The position numbers and the translations under genes were made by a program. A stretch of 48,907 bases of DNA, taken from positions 1 to 48,907 of the forward strand of contig NZ_JAJDNQ010000141.1 of assembly GCF_022340605.1 (NCBI RefSeq). The letters are read 5' to 3'. The stretch's first letter is position 1. Every line of letters starts with the position of its first letter. Below, piece by piece: positions 17,697 through 29,225 of the stretch. This DNA is from Thiohalocapsa sp. (lineage in GTDB: Bacteria > Pseudomonadota > Gammaproteobacteria > Chromatiales > Chromatiaceae). The notes below the pieces were generated by a model that saw only the letters and a list, made by a program, of their open reading frames with translations, made no database searches and was not told the origin of the DNA.

Positions 17697-18104
17697 ATGC
17701 CTGAACGCGAGCCCATCCGCGTGCGCGACGTCATGAAGCGGCAGTTCGACATAGTCGACGGCATGGACACGGTCGCCGTCGCGCTGGAGCGCATGCGACA
17801 CGTGGACACCAAGTCGCTGATCGTCCGCAAGCGCCACGCCGATGACGAGTACGGTGTCGTGCTCATCTCCGATATTGCCCGCCAGGTGCTGGCGAAGGAC
17901 CGTGCACCAGACCGGGTCAACATCTACGAGATCATGTCCAAGCCCGTCATCACCGTCGCGCCGGACATGGACATCCGCTATTGCGCGCGGCTCTTCGCAC
18001 GCTTCGATCTGTCGCGGGCGCCTGTGGTGGAGCATGGCGAGGTGATCGGCATTGTCAGCCTGACCGACCTCGTCATCAAAGGCATGGCGCATCAGCAGGG
18101 ATGA
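17697..18104 (+). CDS. Two-CBS-domain protein
   Basis: 135 residues, essentially a bare CBS pair. CBS1 is VRDVMKRQFDIVDGMDTVAVALERMRHVDTKSLIVRKRHADDEYGVVLISDIARQ (9-63); CBS2 is VNIYEIMSKPVITVAPDMDIRYCARLFARFDLSRAPVVEHGEVIGIVSLTDLV (74-126). CBS pairs usually bind adenine nucleotides. The start has AGGAGG ten bases upstream, inside the end of the PII-like gene, and its stop overlaps the ampD start, so all are translated from one message. The combination with a PII-like protein suggests dual energy/metabolite sensing for the DUF1538 membrane proteins. Confidence 0.88.
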   Translation: MPEREPIRVRDVMKRQFDIVDGMDTVAVALERMRHVDTKSLIVRKRHADDEYGVVLISDIARQVLAKDRAPDRVNIYEIMSKPVITVAPDMDIRYCARLFARFDLSRAPVVEHGEVIGIVSLTDLVIKGMAHQQG

Positions 18105-18709
18105 CGGCGATGGCGGATGCGTCAGGCGGCGACGCGTCAACGGACGCCCTGCCGGGCTGGCTGCCGGGGGCGCGCCGGGTGGATTCGCCCAACTTCGACC
18201 AGCGTCCGGACGGTACGGTCATCGACCTGCTGGTGATCCACAACATCTCGCTGCCGCCCGGGGAGTTCGGCGGGCCCTGGGTGGAGCAGTTGTTCTGCGG
18301 CAGGCTGGATGGCGGTGCTCACCCCTATTTCGCGGCCATCGCGGATAACCCCGTGTCCGCCCACCTGTTCATCCGCCGCGACGGCGAGGCGATGCAGTTC
18401 GTGGACTTGGGCAAGCGTGCCTGGCACGCGGGCCGTTCCTGCTGGCAGGGGCGGGCCGAGTGTAACGACTACGCCATCGGCGTCGAGCTGGAGGGGACGG
18501 ACCATCTGCCTTTTAGCGACGCGCAGTACGCCCGGCTCGCGGTGCTCACCGCGGACATCATGCGCCGCTTTCCGGCCATCACCGGCGAGCGCATCGTCGG
18601 TCACAGCGACGTGGCACCCGGACGTAAGACCGATCCAGGGCCGGCCTTCGACTGGTCGCGCTACCGCAGGCTGCTGGCCGAGCTCGGCGCCGGGGCCGGC
18701 CGGGCGTAG
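18101..18709 (+). CDS. ampD: 1,6-anhydro-N-acetylmuramyl-L-alanine amidase AmpD
   Basis: Cytoplasmic zinc amidase that cuts the stem peptide from anhydro-muropeptides in peptidoglycan recycling and so keeps the AmpR inducer low. 202 residues, close to the family. Zinc ligands are His47 (VIHNISLPPGEFGG), His168 (IVGHSDVAPGRKTDPGPAF) and Asp178. No signal peptide, as expected. The ATG overlaps the CBS-protein stop (ATGA); a second ATG three codons on is an alternative. It is last in the DUF1538 operon by position only; the functional link is not obvious. Confidence 0.95.
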   Translation: MTAMADASGGDASTDALPGWLPGARRVDSPNFDQRPDGTVIDLLVIHNISLPPGEFGGPWVEQLFCGRLDGGAHPYFAAIADNPVSAHLFIRRDGEAMQFVDLGKRAWHAGRSCWQGRAECNDYAIGVELEGTDHLPFSDAQYARLAVLTADIMRRFPAITGERIVGHSDVAPGRKTDPGPAFDWSRYRRLLAELGAGAGRA

Positions 18710-18734
18710 CGCGCATGCCGGCGCGGGCGTCGCC

Positions 18735-19574
18735 TCAGCCGGCCTTGGCCATCGCTGCGGCCGCCGCGGGCAGGGGCCATTCGGTGGTGAGCACTGCCTG
18801 CTCCTCGGTCCAGCGCAGCAGCTCCATGCTGCCGTTGTGGTGCTCGACCAGGGCCGTGCAGCTCTCCACCCAATCGCCGCAGTTGCAGTAGGTCACGCCG
18901 GCGATATCGCGGATCTCGGCATGGTGGATGTGGCCGCAGATCATGCCGTCCACGTCCCATGCACCGGCCTCGGCCGCGACGACCTCCTCGAAGTTGCCGA
19001 TGTAATTGACGGCGTTCTTCACACGCTGCTTGAGATAGGCCGCCAACGACCAGTAGCCGAGCCCCAGGCGCCTGCGTACCCAATTCAGGCGGTGATTGAC
19101 CGACAGCAGCAAGTCATACAGCTTGGCGCCGAGCACGGCCAGCCAGGGCTCGTTCTGCACCACGTGGTCGAACTTGTCGCCGTGCAGGATCAGAAAGCGG
19201 CGCCCGTCGACCGTGGTATGGACCACCTCGTCGCGCACCGTAACGTTGCCGAAGTCGCTGCCGATATGCGCGCGCAGGAGCTCGTCATGGTTGCCCGGTA
19301 CATAGATGACTTCGGTGCCATTGCGCGCCTTGTCCAGGATGGCGCGCACCACGTTATTGTGGGATTGTGGCCAGTAGACGCCGTTCTTCATCGCCCAGAT
19401 GTCGATGATGTCGCCCACCAGGTAGAGCCGTCGGCATTCGGTGGCCTGCAGGAAGTCGAGCAGGAATTCCGCCTGACAGCCGCGGAAGCCCAAATGCACG
19501 TCGGAGATCCAGATGCTGCGATACTTGAGCGGATGGATGCGCTCGACGTTGTCGGATCCAAATGCTGCGCTCAT
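18735..19574 (-). CDS. PlcP-like calcineurin-type phosphoesterase (LpxH superfamily)
   Basis: 279 residues. Metallophosphoesterase motifs in order: SDVHLG (24-29), GDIID (54-58), GNHDE (94-98), HGDKFD (131-136) and GHIHHAE (214-220). It is often labelled UDP-2,3-diacylglucosamine hydrolase, but the extended sequence (HPLKYRSIWISDVHLGFRGCQAEFLLDFL, YWSLAAYLKQRVKNAVNYIGNFEE, YCNCGDWVESCTALVEH) is that of the PlcP/SMc00171 group, phospholipases C that release diacylglycerol from phosphatidylcholine and other phospholipids at low phosphate. No signal peptide. Convergent with ampD (25-base gap). LpxH activity remains the alternative. Confidence 0.75.
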   Translation of the reverse strand: MSAAFGSDNVERIHPLKYRSIWISDVHLGFRGCQAEFLLDFLQATECRRLYLVGDIIDIWAMKNGVYWPQSHNNVVRAILDKARNGTEVIYVPGNHDELLRAHIGSDFGNVTVRDEVVHTTVDGRRFLILHGDKFDHVVQNEPWLAVLGAKLYDLLLSVNHRLNWVRRRLGLGYWSLAAYLKQRVKNAVNYIGNFEEVVAAEAGAWDVDGMICGHIHHAEIRDIAGVTYCNCGDWVESCTALVEHHNGSMELLRWTEEQAVLTTEWPLPAAAAAMAKAG

Positions 19575-19780
19575 GTCCCATACTGCTGCCCGTGATGATT
19601 CAGCGTATGGTGACGCGCGATTGTTGCGATGCTATTGAAGCCAGATGAAGATCCGGTGAAAGGCGCTGGCTCGTTTCGGTTTATTAACTGATTCGCGACG
19701 TTTGCATGTCCGTTTGACGACGATTCCATGTCGTTGCCGGCCATCCGCGCGGGTTTCCCGCTTGCGCGGCCGCGCGCGCC

Positions 19781-20776
19781 TCAGTCCGGGCGCCACAGGC
19801 CGCCGATCGCTGCGATGCCCTGGGCGCCATGCTGGAAGCTCTCGGTCAGGTGGTCCATGCCCATCCCGCCCAGCGCGTACACCGGCAGCGCCGCGGTGTC
19901 CGCCAGGGCCGCGAAGCCAGCCCAGCCGAGCGGCTCGGCGTCCGGATGCGTGGCCGTCTCCAGCACCGGCCCCAACAGCGCGTAATCGAGTCCGAGCTCC
20001 GCGGCGCGCCGCAGCTCGGCGGCGTTGTGGCAGGAGGCCCCGGCCAGGTCGCATGCCGGCGGACGTGCGGCAATGCGCCAGAGCATCTTGGCGCGCAGAT
20101 GCACGCCGTCCGCGTCCAACTCGCCCGCCAACTCGGGGGCACGGTTCAGCAGCAGGCGGGCGCCGGCCGCGCGGCACAGCGGCAAGGCGGCGCGGGCGAG
20201 CCGGGCATAGTCCGCATCGGCGAGGTCATGGCGGCGCAGTTGCACGAGCTGGACGCCCGTCTGCAACGCCGCCGCGAGCCGATGCAGAAAGGCTGCTTCG
20301 TCGCGTGGCTCGGCGCCGGTAATGAGATAGCGCTCGGGCAGCCGCAGGGCGTCGATGATGGGCCGGTCGGCCGCCGGGAAACGCTCGGCGTCCATGGCCG
20401 CGGGCGCCTGCCAGGTCATTGGCTGGCCCTCGATGCCGCTGGGTGTGCCGGCGTACTCGGTGACCAGGAACACGTCCAGCAGCACGTGGCGGTCGCCGTA
20501 GTCGTGGTGGACGCGAATCAGCGGGCGGGCGGCGCGGACTGCGATGCCGAGCTCCTCGCGCAGCTCGCGCGCCAGGGCCGATCGCACCGACTCGCCGGGC
20601 TCCAGCTTGCCACCCGGGAACTCCCACAGGCCGCCTTGGTGAACGCCCGCCGGGCGCCGTGTCAGCAGCACTCGGCCGGCGGCGTCCCGAATGGCGCCGG
20701 CGGCGACATGGATACAGCGCTTGGCAGTGCCGTCGTGGCTTGGCTCAGGTCCGGTACTCGGCGTTGATCCGGACAT
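19781..20776 (-). CDS. mutT: MutT-type Nudix hydrolase fused to a ThiE-like domain
   Basis: 331 residues. The N-terminal half (VAAGAIRDAAGRVLLTRRPAGVHQGGLWEFPGGKLEPGESVRSALARELREELGI) is a MutT 8-oxo-dGTP pyrophosphatase with an intact Nudix box. The C-terminal half from about 170 (RYLITGAEPRDEAAFLHRLAAALQTGVQLVQLRRHDL, LLNRAPELAGELDADGVHLRA, CHNAAELRRAAELGLDYALLGPVLET, PVYALGGMGMDHL) is a thiamine-phosphate-synthase barrel whose catalytic role is uncertain. This fusion is known in gammaproteobacteria, often near secA and argJ as here. Its ATG lies 32 bases inside the end of argJ; no closer start restores the family N-terminus. Confidence 0.92.
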   Translation of the reverse strand: MSGSTPSTGPEPSHDGTAKRCIHVAAGAIRDAAGRVLLTRRPAGVHQGGLWEFPGGKLEPGESVRSALARELREELGIAVRAARPLIRVHHDYGDRHVLLDVFLVTEYAGTPSGIEGQPMTWQAPAAMDAERFPAADRPIIDALRLPERYLITGAEPRDEAAFLHRLAAALQTGVQLVQLRRHDLADADYARLARAALPLCRAAGARLLLNRAPELAGELDADGVHLRAKMLWRIAARPPACDLAGASCHNAAELRRAAELGLDYALLGPVLETATHPDAEPLGWAGFAALADTAALPVYALGGMGMDHLTESFQHGAQGIAAIGGLWRPD

Positions 20777-21938
20777 AGTCGTAGCTGAGGTCGCAGGTGA
20801 TGACCCGCGCGGCGGCGTCGCCGCGCCCCAGCGCGACGCGGATGCGAAAGGCGTCCCGGCTCATCACCGCGCGGCCGGCATCCTCGGTGTAGGCCGCGTC
20901 GCGGCCGCCGCCGCTGACGATGAGGCAGTCGTCGAGCCAGATACGCACTTGCTCGATGTCGAGCGCATCGAGTCCGGCGCGCCCCACCGCGGCGAGGATG
21001 CGGCCCCAGTTGGGGTCGGACGCGAACAGCGCGGTCTTCACCAGCGGCGAGTGGGCTATGGTGTCGGCGACCGCCCTGGCCTCGGCGGCGCTCGCCGCTT
21101 CCACGACCTCGATGGTGACGTGCTTGGTGGCACCCTCGCCATCGCGCACGATGGCCTTGGCCAGGGTTTCGCAGACGTCGTGGATGGCCTCGCCGAGCAC
21201 CGCGGCGGCAGTGGAGCGCGCTGCTACCGGGCCGCCGGCAAGGGTGCCGGCGGCACAGAGCACGCATGCGTCGTTGGTGGAGGTGTCGCCGTCGATGCTG
21301 ATGGCGTTGAAGGTGTCGGCCACCGCCGCCCGCAGCAGCTCATCCAGCAGCCCCGCCGGCACTGCTGCATCGGTGGCGATGAAGGCGAGCATGGTGGCCA
21401 TGTCCGGGCGGATCATGCCCGCGCCCTTGGCCATGCCGACGACGCTGGCCTGGCGTCCGCCGAGGTCGCAGCGGGTCGCGGCGGTCTTGGGCCGCGTGTC
21501 CGTGGTCATGATGGCCCGTGCCGCGGCCTCCCAGCCGTCCGTCTCGAGGCCGTCCAGGAGCCCCGGCAGCGCGCTCGCGATGCGTTCCACCGGCAGGTAC
21601 TCGCCGATGACGCCGGTGGAGAAGGGCAGCACCTGCTCGGGTGCGCAGGCGGCTGCGGCGGCGAGTGCCGTGCAGCATGCCTCGGCGTCCGCAAGACCGC
21701 GTGCCCCGGTGCCGGCGTTGGCGTTGCCGGAGTTGATCAGCAGGTAGCGCGGCCGCCCCTGCGCGAGATGCGCCCGCGCCAGTTGCACCGGCGCGGCGCA
21801 AAAAGCGTTGGTGGTGAACACGGCGGCGGCCTCGGCGCCGGGCGGCAGTTCCAGCAGGACCAGGTCATCGCGGCCCTGATAGCGGATACCGGCGGCGGTG
21901 GCGGCGAGCCGGATGCCGGCGATGCGCAGCGGCGTCAT
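20745..21938 (-). CDS. argJ: Bifunctional ornithine acetyltransferase / N-acetylglutamate synthase ArgJ
   Basis: Transfers acetyl from N-acetylornithine to glutamate in the cyclic arginine pathway and may also make N-acetylglutamate from acetyl-CoA. 397 residues. The proenzyme cleaves itself before Thr182 in KGAGMIRPDMATMLAF. Other landmarks: VFTTNAFCAAPV, LLINSGNANAGTG, STGVIGEYLPVERI, NAISIDGDTSTNDACVL, DPNWGRILAAVGRAG, and the C-terminal INAEYRT. The ATG at MTPLRIAGIR has AAGGTGG upstream and lies six bases past the secA stop; the frame is open a few codons further. Confidence 0.96.
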   Translation of the reverse strand: MTPLRIAGIRLAATAAGIRYQGRDDLVLLELPPGAEAAAVFTTNAFCAAPVQLARAHLAQGRPRYLLINSGNANAGTGARGLADAEACCTALAAAAACAPEQVLPFSTGVIGEYLPVERIASALPGLLDGLETDGWEAAARAIMTTDTRPKTAATRCDLGGRQASVVGMAKGAGMIRPDMATMLAFIATDAAVPAGLLDELLRAAVADTFNAISIDGDTSTNDACVLCAAGTLAGGPVAARSTAAAVLGEAIHDVCETLAKAIVRDGEGATKHVTIEVVEAASAAEARAVADTIAHSPLVKTALFASDPNWGRILAAVGRAGLDALDIEQVRIWLDDCLIVSGGGRDAAYTEDAGRAVMSRDAFRIRVALGRGDAAARVITCDLSYDYVRINAEYRT

Positions 21939-21943
21939 TGCGT

Positions 21944-24826
<2,883 letters not shown>

Positions 24827-24931
24827 GACTTGCCCGCAGGGGGACCTCAGCGGCGGAATAAATCTGTACAGGATACCGGAAGGTGGTGGCGCGCGCTGCC
24901 GGGAACAGGAAATTAAAGGTTACGGAAACGC

Positions 24932-24976
24932 AAGAACGCCGCGCCCGCCTGTTCTCCAGGCGGGCGCGGCGTTCTT
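24932..24976 (-). terminator. 20-bp hairpin terminator after the M23 peptidase gene
   Basis: A perfect 20-base stem (24932-24951 with 24957-24976, AAGAACGCCGCGCCCGCCTG and its complement) closes a 5-base loop. It starts 15 bases past the peptidase stop and separates that gene from secA. The T tract after it is weak. Confidence 0.75.
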
Positions 24977-24990
24977 ACGGCAGCCGCGTG

Positions 24991-25899
24991 TTACAGCCGG
25001 GCGACGCGGGATTTCTGGCTCAGGTCGAGGTATTGCATCGGGTTCACCGCCTCGCCTTCGCGGCGCACCTCGAAGTGCACGTGCGGCCCGGTGGAGCGGC
25101 CGGTGGAGCCCAGCTTAGCGATCACCTGCCCCTTGCGGATCATGTCGCCTTCCTTGACCAGGAGCTTGCTGCAGTGGCCGTAGCGGGTCTCGAGCCCGTT
25201 GGGATGGCGAAGCTCCACGAGGTTGCCGTAGCCGCCCTTGCGTCCGGAAAAGATCACGACGCCGTCGGCCATGGCGACGATGTCGGTACCGTACTTGGCG
25301 GCGATATCGATGCCGAGATGCATACTGCGACGACCGGTGATGGGGTGACGCCGGTAGCCGAAGCCGGAGGTTACGACGCCCCCCTCGCGCAGCGGCCAGC
25401 CCTCGGGCGTGCTCTGGCGCTTGAGGTCGCGCTCCATGATGAGCGTCTCCAGCAGCCCCAGCTTGCGCTTGCGGTCGTCGAGTTCGGAGAGCACCTTTGC
25501 CAGGTCCTGGGCGACGTCGTCGACATTGTTGGCGCGCAAAACGGCCTCCTCCGGACCGCCGGCGGGCGCCGGGTGGGAGAAGTCGAACTCGTCCTCGTCG
25601 AGTCCTGCCATCTCCACCAGTCGCTGGCCAAGGGCGTTGATACGCATGATTTCCGCCTGCAGCGCCCCGACGCGCGCGGCGACCGCGTCGATGTCCGCGG
25701 AGGTGCGGTCTGCGGCGGAGATGCTGGCGGCGGCAGGCGTGGTGCGCTCGAGCGCCGCCATGTCCTCATCGGCAAGGCGGTACTTTCCGAGCCAGAATCC
25801 GACGCCGCCGGCGGCTAGCGCGGTCGCCATGATGGCCAGCAAGAAGACCGACGCGTGGCCGGCTTCAGCTCGCTGGCTGCAAGTCGTGGAATGTGTCAT
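24991..25899 (-). CDS. M23-family murein metallopeptidase
   Basis: 302 residues, inner-membrane anchored by a segment at about 17-37 (ASVFLLAIMATALAAGGVGFWL) and facing the periplasm. A coiled coil (about 65-165) leads to a LytM/peptidase M23 domain: TSGFGYRRHPITGRRSMHLGIDIAA (zinc ligands in HLGID), GGYGNLVELRHPNGLETRYGH and the HVHFE motif, all intact. Likely an endopeptidase cutting peptidoglycan cross-links or an activator thereof. The position next to secA and dciA is common in gammaproteobacteria. Divergent from dciA across 135 bases. Confidence 0.92.
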   Translation of the reverse strand: MTHSTTCSQRAEAGHASVFLLAIMATALAAGGVGFWLGKYRLADEDMAALERTTPAAASISAADRTSADIDAVAARVGALQAEIMRINALGQRLVEMAGLDEDEFDFSHPAPAGGPEEAVLRANNVDDVAQDLAKVLSELDDRKRKLGLLETLIMERDLKRQSTPEGWPLREGGVVTSGFGYRRHPITGRRSMHLGIDIAAKYGTDIVAMADGVVIFSGRKGGYGNLVELRHPNGLETRYGHCSKLLVKEGDMIRKGQVIAKLGSTGRSTGPHVHFEVRREGEAVNPMQYLDLSQKSRVARL

Positions 25900-26034
25900 C
25901 TGTTGTTACGCTCTTCGCTTGTTTCGTGTCCGCGAGGCCTTGCGTTGAGCCGGTCTCGCCCCCCAAGTTCTTCAGCCGGACCGCGTCGGTTGTTGCCGAA
26001 CGACACGGCCGGGCCAGCAATCCAGGAGCAATCC

Positions 26035-26496
26035 ATGCAATCCAGTGCCCGTCACATCCGTGGATTCCTGCAGGGCAGCGACGCGGTCACGGCGTTGCTG
26101 CTGGAGCTTCAGCGGCGCGAGGCGCTGCTAGAGCGCATCCGCTCACTGCTGCCGGCGTCTGTTGCCGGGCACTGCACTCAGGCCACCCTCGACGATGGCC
26201 GGCTGACGTTGATTTGTGATTCCCCCGCTTGGGTGGATCGACTGAGGTTTCTCTCGCCTCAGTTCCTGCCCGCGCTCGCCGAACTGCTCGCGGAGCAGGG
26301 CGAGGCGGTGGACACTTGCCGGGTGCGTGCGCGGCCATGCGCGCCGGCGCCCCAGAAGATGGCAGAGCGATGCCCGCTGCCCGGCGCCGGCAGCAGTGCC
26401 GTGCAGGCAGTGGAGCAGACCGCCGCGGCGCTTGGCGACACGCCGCTTGCCGCCAGCCTGCGGCGGCTGGCGGGGTCGTTGCGATGTTCGCGCTGA
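26035..26496 (+). CDS. dciA: DciA (DUF721), replicative helicase loader
   Basis: 153 residues. The DUF721 core reads LLLELQRREALLERIRSLLPASVAGHCTQATLDDGRLTLICDSPAWVDRLRFLSPQFLPALAELL, after which comes a variable Pro/Ala-rich tail. DciA loads DnaB in bacteria lacking DnaC. AGGAG lies nine bases before the ATG. Convergent with lpxC (77-base gap). Confidence 0.85.
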   Translation: MQSSARHIRGFLQGSDAVTALLLELQRREALLERIRSLLPASVAGHCTQATLDDGRLTLICDSPAWVDRLRFLSPQFLPALAELLAEQGEAVDTCRVRARPCAPAPQKMAERCPLPGAGSSAVQAVEQTAAALGDTPLAASLRRLAGSLRCSR

Positions 26497-26573
26497 GTCA
26501 TGGCTCGGCCTGTCGCGGGTGCGCCAGGGAGGGTGCGCAGCGGTCGTGGCCGCGGGTGGCGCTCGGACCGGTC

Positions 26574-27485
26574 TTAGCCCGCCAGGGCGGGTTGACCGAA
26601 GCGGATCGGCACCTGGGCGGGGTCATCGAACGTGACCTCTTCCCAGGCGTCCTCTTGCGCGAGCAGGTCGCGCAGGAGGCGGTTGTTCAGCGCGTGGCCG
26701 GACTTGTACCCGACGAAGGCGCCGATGAGGGGGTGGCCGAGCAGGTACAGGTCGCCGATGGCGTCCAGGATCTTGTGCTTGACGAATTCGTCCTCGTAGC
26801 GGAGGCCGTCGTCGTTGAGCACGCGGAAGTCGTCAACCACCACGGCATTGTCGAGGCTGCCGCCGAGGGCGAGGTTCTGGGCCCGCAGCGCCTCGATGTC
26901 GCGCAGGAAGCCGAAGGTTCGTGCGCGGCTCACCTCCTTGACGAAGGAGGTGCTGGAGAAGTCCACCACGGCGGTCTGGGCGCGGGACGTGAATGCCGGG
27001 TGCTCGAAGTCGATGGAGAAGCCCACGCGGAAGCCGTTATAGGGCTCGAAGCGTGCGTACTTGTCCCCGTCCTCGACCGACACGGTGCGCTTGATGCGGA
27101 TGAAGCGCTTCGGGCGGTTCTGCTCTTCGATGCCGGCGGATTGCAGCAGAAAGACGAATGGACCGGCGCTGCCGTCCATGATGGGCACTTCACCGGCGCT
27201 AACGTCGACGTAGGCATTGTCGATGCCGAGACCGGCGAAGGCGGAAAGCAGGTGCTCCACGGTGGACACCCGCGCGCCGCCCGCCTCGAGCGTCGTGGAC
27301 AGACGCGTGTCGCCCACCCGCGCGGGGCAGGCCGGGATGTCAACGGGTGGGTCGAGGTCGACCCGCCGGAATACGATGCCCGTATCGGGCGCTGCCGGAC
27401 GCAAGGTGAGAAACACCTTGGTGCCCGTATGCAATCCAACGCCGGTGGCGCGGATGACGTTTTTCAAGGTGCGTTGTCGGATCAC
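26574..27485 (-). CDS. lpxC: UDP-3-O-acyl-N-acetylglucosamine deacetylase LpxC
   Basis: Zinc deacetylase, the committed step of lipid A synthesis. 303 residues from a GTG preceded by GGGGGGAGC; this start gives the canonical [21 protein letters not shown]. Zinc and catalytic residues: Glu77-His78 in [18 protein letters not shown], and the His/Asp in [29 protein letters not shown]. The C-terminal QPALAG tail is short. Follows ftsZ, the usual end of the dcw cluster, but with its own promoter 160 bases upstream. Confidence 0.97.
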   Translation of the reverse strand: MIRQRTLKNVIRATGVGLHTGTKVFLTLRPAAPDTGIVFRRVDLDPPVDIPACPARVGDTRLSTTLEAGGARVSTVEHLLSAFAGLGIDNAYVDVSAGEVPIMDGSAGPFVFLLQSAGIEEQNRPKRFIRIKRTVSVEDGDKYARFEPYNGFRVGFSIDFEHPAFTSRAQTAVVDFSSTSFVKEVSRARTFGFLRDIEALRAQNLALGGSLDNAVVVDDFRVLNDDGLRYEDEFVKHKILDAIGDLYLLGHPLIGAFVGYKSGHALNNRLLRDLLAQEDAWEEVTFDDPAQVPIRFGQPALAG

Positions 27486-27647
27486 GGTCGCTCCCCCCTT
27501 GCCGGTTGGCTCCAGCTTCCTTGTGTGGGCGGTCCGTTGTGGAGCGCCCGGATGGAACCGGTGGTGCCCTGGTGTCGGAAAATGGCGCCGCGTTACAGCG
27601 ACGCATACCAACCTGTTGCTTACGTCATAGGTTAGGGTTTTCCCGAA

Positions 27648-27676
27648 TTATTATCAAGCACCAAATTCAAATTCAA
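27648..27676 (-). promoter_or_regulatory. Sigma-70-like promoter of lpxC
   Basis: On the minus strand TTGAAT (27676-27671) and TAATAA (27653-27648) are spaced by exactly 17 bases, in an AT-rich stretch. The leader to the lpxC GTG would be about 155 bases. Confidence 0.6.
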
Positions 27677-27824
27677 GGGAAGGGGCTGTTTTTTCGCGTC
27701 TTTTCGCGATAGGGATTGTCCTAGATCAAGGGAAACCCCTAATTTGACGATGTTTTTCGCCGGGGGCTGAGCGGCGTGTCGCCTCGGCCGCTCAGGTGCT
27801 GCTCAGGTGCCGGCCCGCTGATCA

Positions 27825-27870
27825 GCCCCGGACCGGCCGGCAGCACAGGGCAGTGCGGCCGGCCCGGGGC
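27825..27870 (-). terminator. Large GC hairpin downstream of ftsZ
   Basis: GCCCCGG plus CCGGCCG (27825-27839) pairs with CGGCCGG plus CCGGGGC (27856-27870) around one mismatch. Begins 16 bases after the ftsZ stop, so it likely ends or attenuates the dcw transcript. No U run follows. The rest of the 400-base lpxC-ftsZ gap holds the lpxC promoter and an 11-base tandem repeat near 27790 but no gene. Confidence 0.55.
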
Positions 27871-27885
27871 ATTCCTCGGGGCGCG

Positions 27886-29046
27886 TCAATCGGCCTGCCG
27901 ACGCAGGAACGCCGGAATGTCCAGGTAGTCCAGCTCGGATCCTCCCTCCGCGCCGCCACCGGCGGCCGCCAGGCGCTTACTGCGGAGGTAGGCAGGCTGG
28001 TCCATATTCCGGTAGTCCGGCGTCATGCCGTCGCCGTCGTGGCCGCTGACCAGGCGCATCTTCGGCTCGTCCCTGGCCATGCTCGCGGCGCGGGAGCCGA
28101 GACCCGTGGCCACCACGGTGACGCGCAGCTCATCCTCCAACTCCGGGTCGATGACGGTGCCCACGACCACGGTGGCCTCGTCGTCGGCGAAGTCGCGCAC
28201 GGTGTTGCCCACCTCGTCGAACTCACCGATGGACAGGCTCAGGCCCGCGGTGATGTTCACCAGGATGCCGCGCGCGCCGGCGAGGTCGATGTCCTCCAGC
28301 AGCGGACTGTTGATGGCGGCCTCGGCGGCCTCGCGGGCACGGTTCTCACCGCTCGCCGCCCCCGTGCCCATCATGGATACGCCCATCTCGGACATCACCG
28401 TCTTGACGTCCGCGAAGTCCACGTTGATGAGGCCCGGGCGGGTGATCAGCTCGGCGATGCCCTGGGTCGCGTTCAACAGCACGTCGTTGGCGGCGCTGAA
28501 GGCACTCAACAGTGTCATGTCCTTGCCCAGCACCTGCAACAGCTTTTCATTGGGAATGGTGATCAGCGAGTCGACGTGCTTGGCCAGCTCGGCGATGCCG
28601 GAGCTGGCCACCTTGCCGCGCCTGCCGCCCTCGAACGGGAACGGCTTGGTGACCACGGCGACAGTGAGGATGCCCAGCTCGCGGGCTACCTCGGCCACCA
28701 CCGGCGCCGCGCCGGTGCCCGTGCCGCCACCCATGCCGGCGGTGATGAAGACCATGTCGGCGCCTTCGAGCGCGTCCTTGATGCGATCGCGGTCTTCCTC
28801 GGCGGCCTTGCGGCCGATGTCCGGATCGGCACCGGCGCCGAGCCCCTTGGTGATGCCGGCGCCGAGCTGCAGGATGGTCTTGACAGTGGCGTTCTCCAGC
28901 GCCTGCGCGTCGGTGTTGCAGCAAATGAAATCCACGCCTTCGATGTTGGCCGCGGCCATGTGGTTGACCGCGTTGCCGCCGCCGCCGCCGACGCCGATGA
29001 CCTTGATGACTGCGGTCTGAGTCTGGGTATCCATGAGCTCGAACAT
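27886..29046 (-). CDS. ftsZ: Cell division GTPase FtsZ
   Basis: Tubulin homologue forming the Z ring. 386 residues. [30 protein letters not shown] opens it; the tubulin signature [11 protein letters not shown], the T7 loop ([12 protein letters not shown]) and the C-terminal FtsA/ZipA-binding peptide [13 protein letters not shown] are all present. GAGAGG lies nine bases before the ATG; the frame is open further upstream into the 179-base ftsA-ftsZ gap, without homology. Confidence 0.98.
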   Translation of the reverse strand: MFELMDTQTQTAVIKVIGVGGGGGNAVNHMAAANIEGVDFICCNTDAQALENATVKTILQLGAGITKGLGAGADPDIGRKAAEEDRDRIKDALEGADMVFITAGMGGGTGTGAAPVVAEVARELGILTVAVVTKPFPFEGGRRGKVASSGIAELAKHVDSLITIPNEKLLQVLGKDMTLLSAFSAANDVLLNATQGIAELITRPGLINVDFADVKTVMSEMGVSMMGTGAASGENRAREAAEAAINSPLLEDIDLAGARGILVNITAGLSLSIGEFDEVGNTVRDFADDEATVVVGTVIDPELEDELRVTVVATGLGSRAASMARDEPKMRLVSGHDGDGMTPDYRNMDQPAYLRSKRLAAAGGGAEGGSELDYLDIPAFLRRQAD

Positions 29047-29225
29047 ATGTATTGCCTCTCGTGTCGCTTGCTGTTGCCTGCCTGGTCTGCCGTCCCCTCG
29101 GGCCGCGGGGTGGATACGCCCGACTCCTGCTAGCCGCGGCCGCCGGCTGTGCGCCCTGGTGCCGCGCGTTTCTTGTTGCGGGGCATCCATCGCCCGCGCA
29201 TCGGGCCGCTCCGGCGGCCTCGACT

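Noticed and set aside
18735..19574. LpxH as a firm call
   Set aside because: The motifs are shared by the whole superfamily, and the extended sequence fits the PlcP group better; kept only as an alternative.
27796..29133. Plus-strand 445-codon frame opposite ftsZ
   Set aside because: Antisense shadow of ftsZ with no domain.
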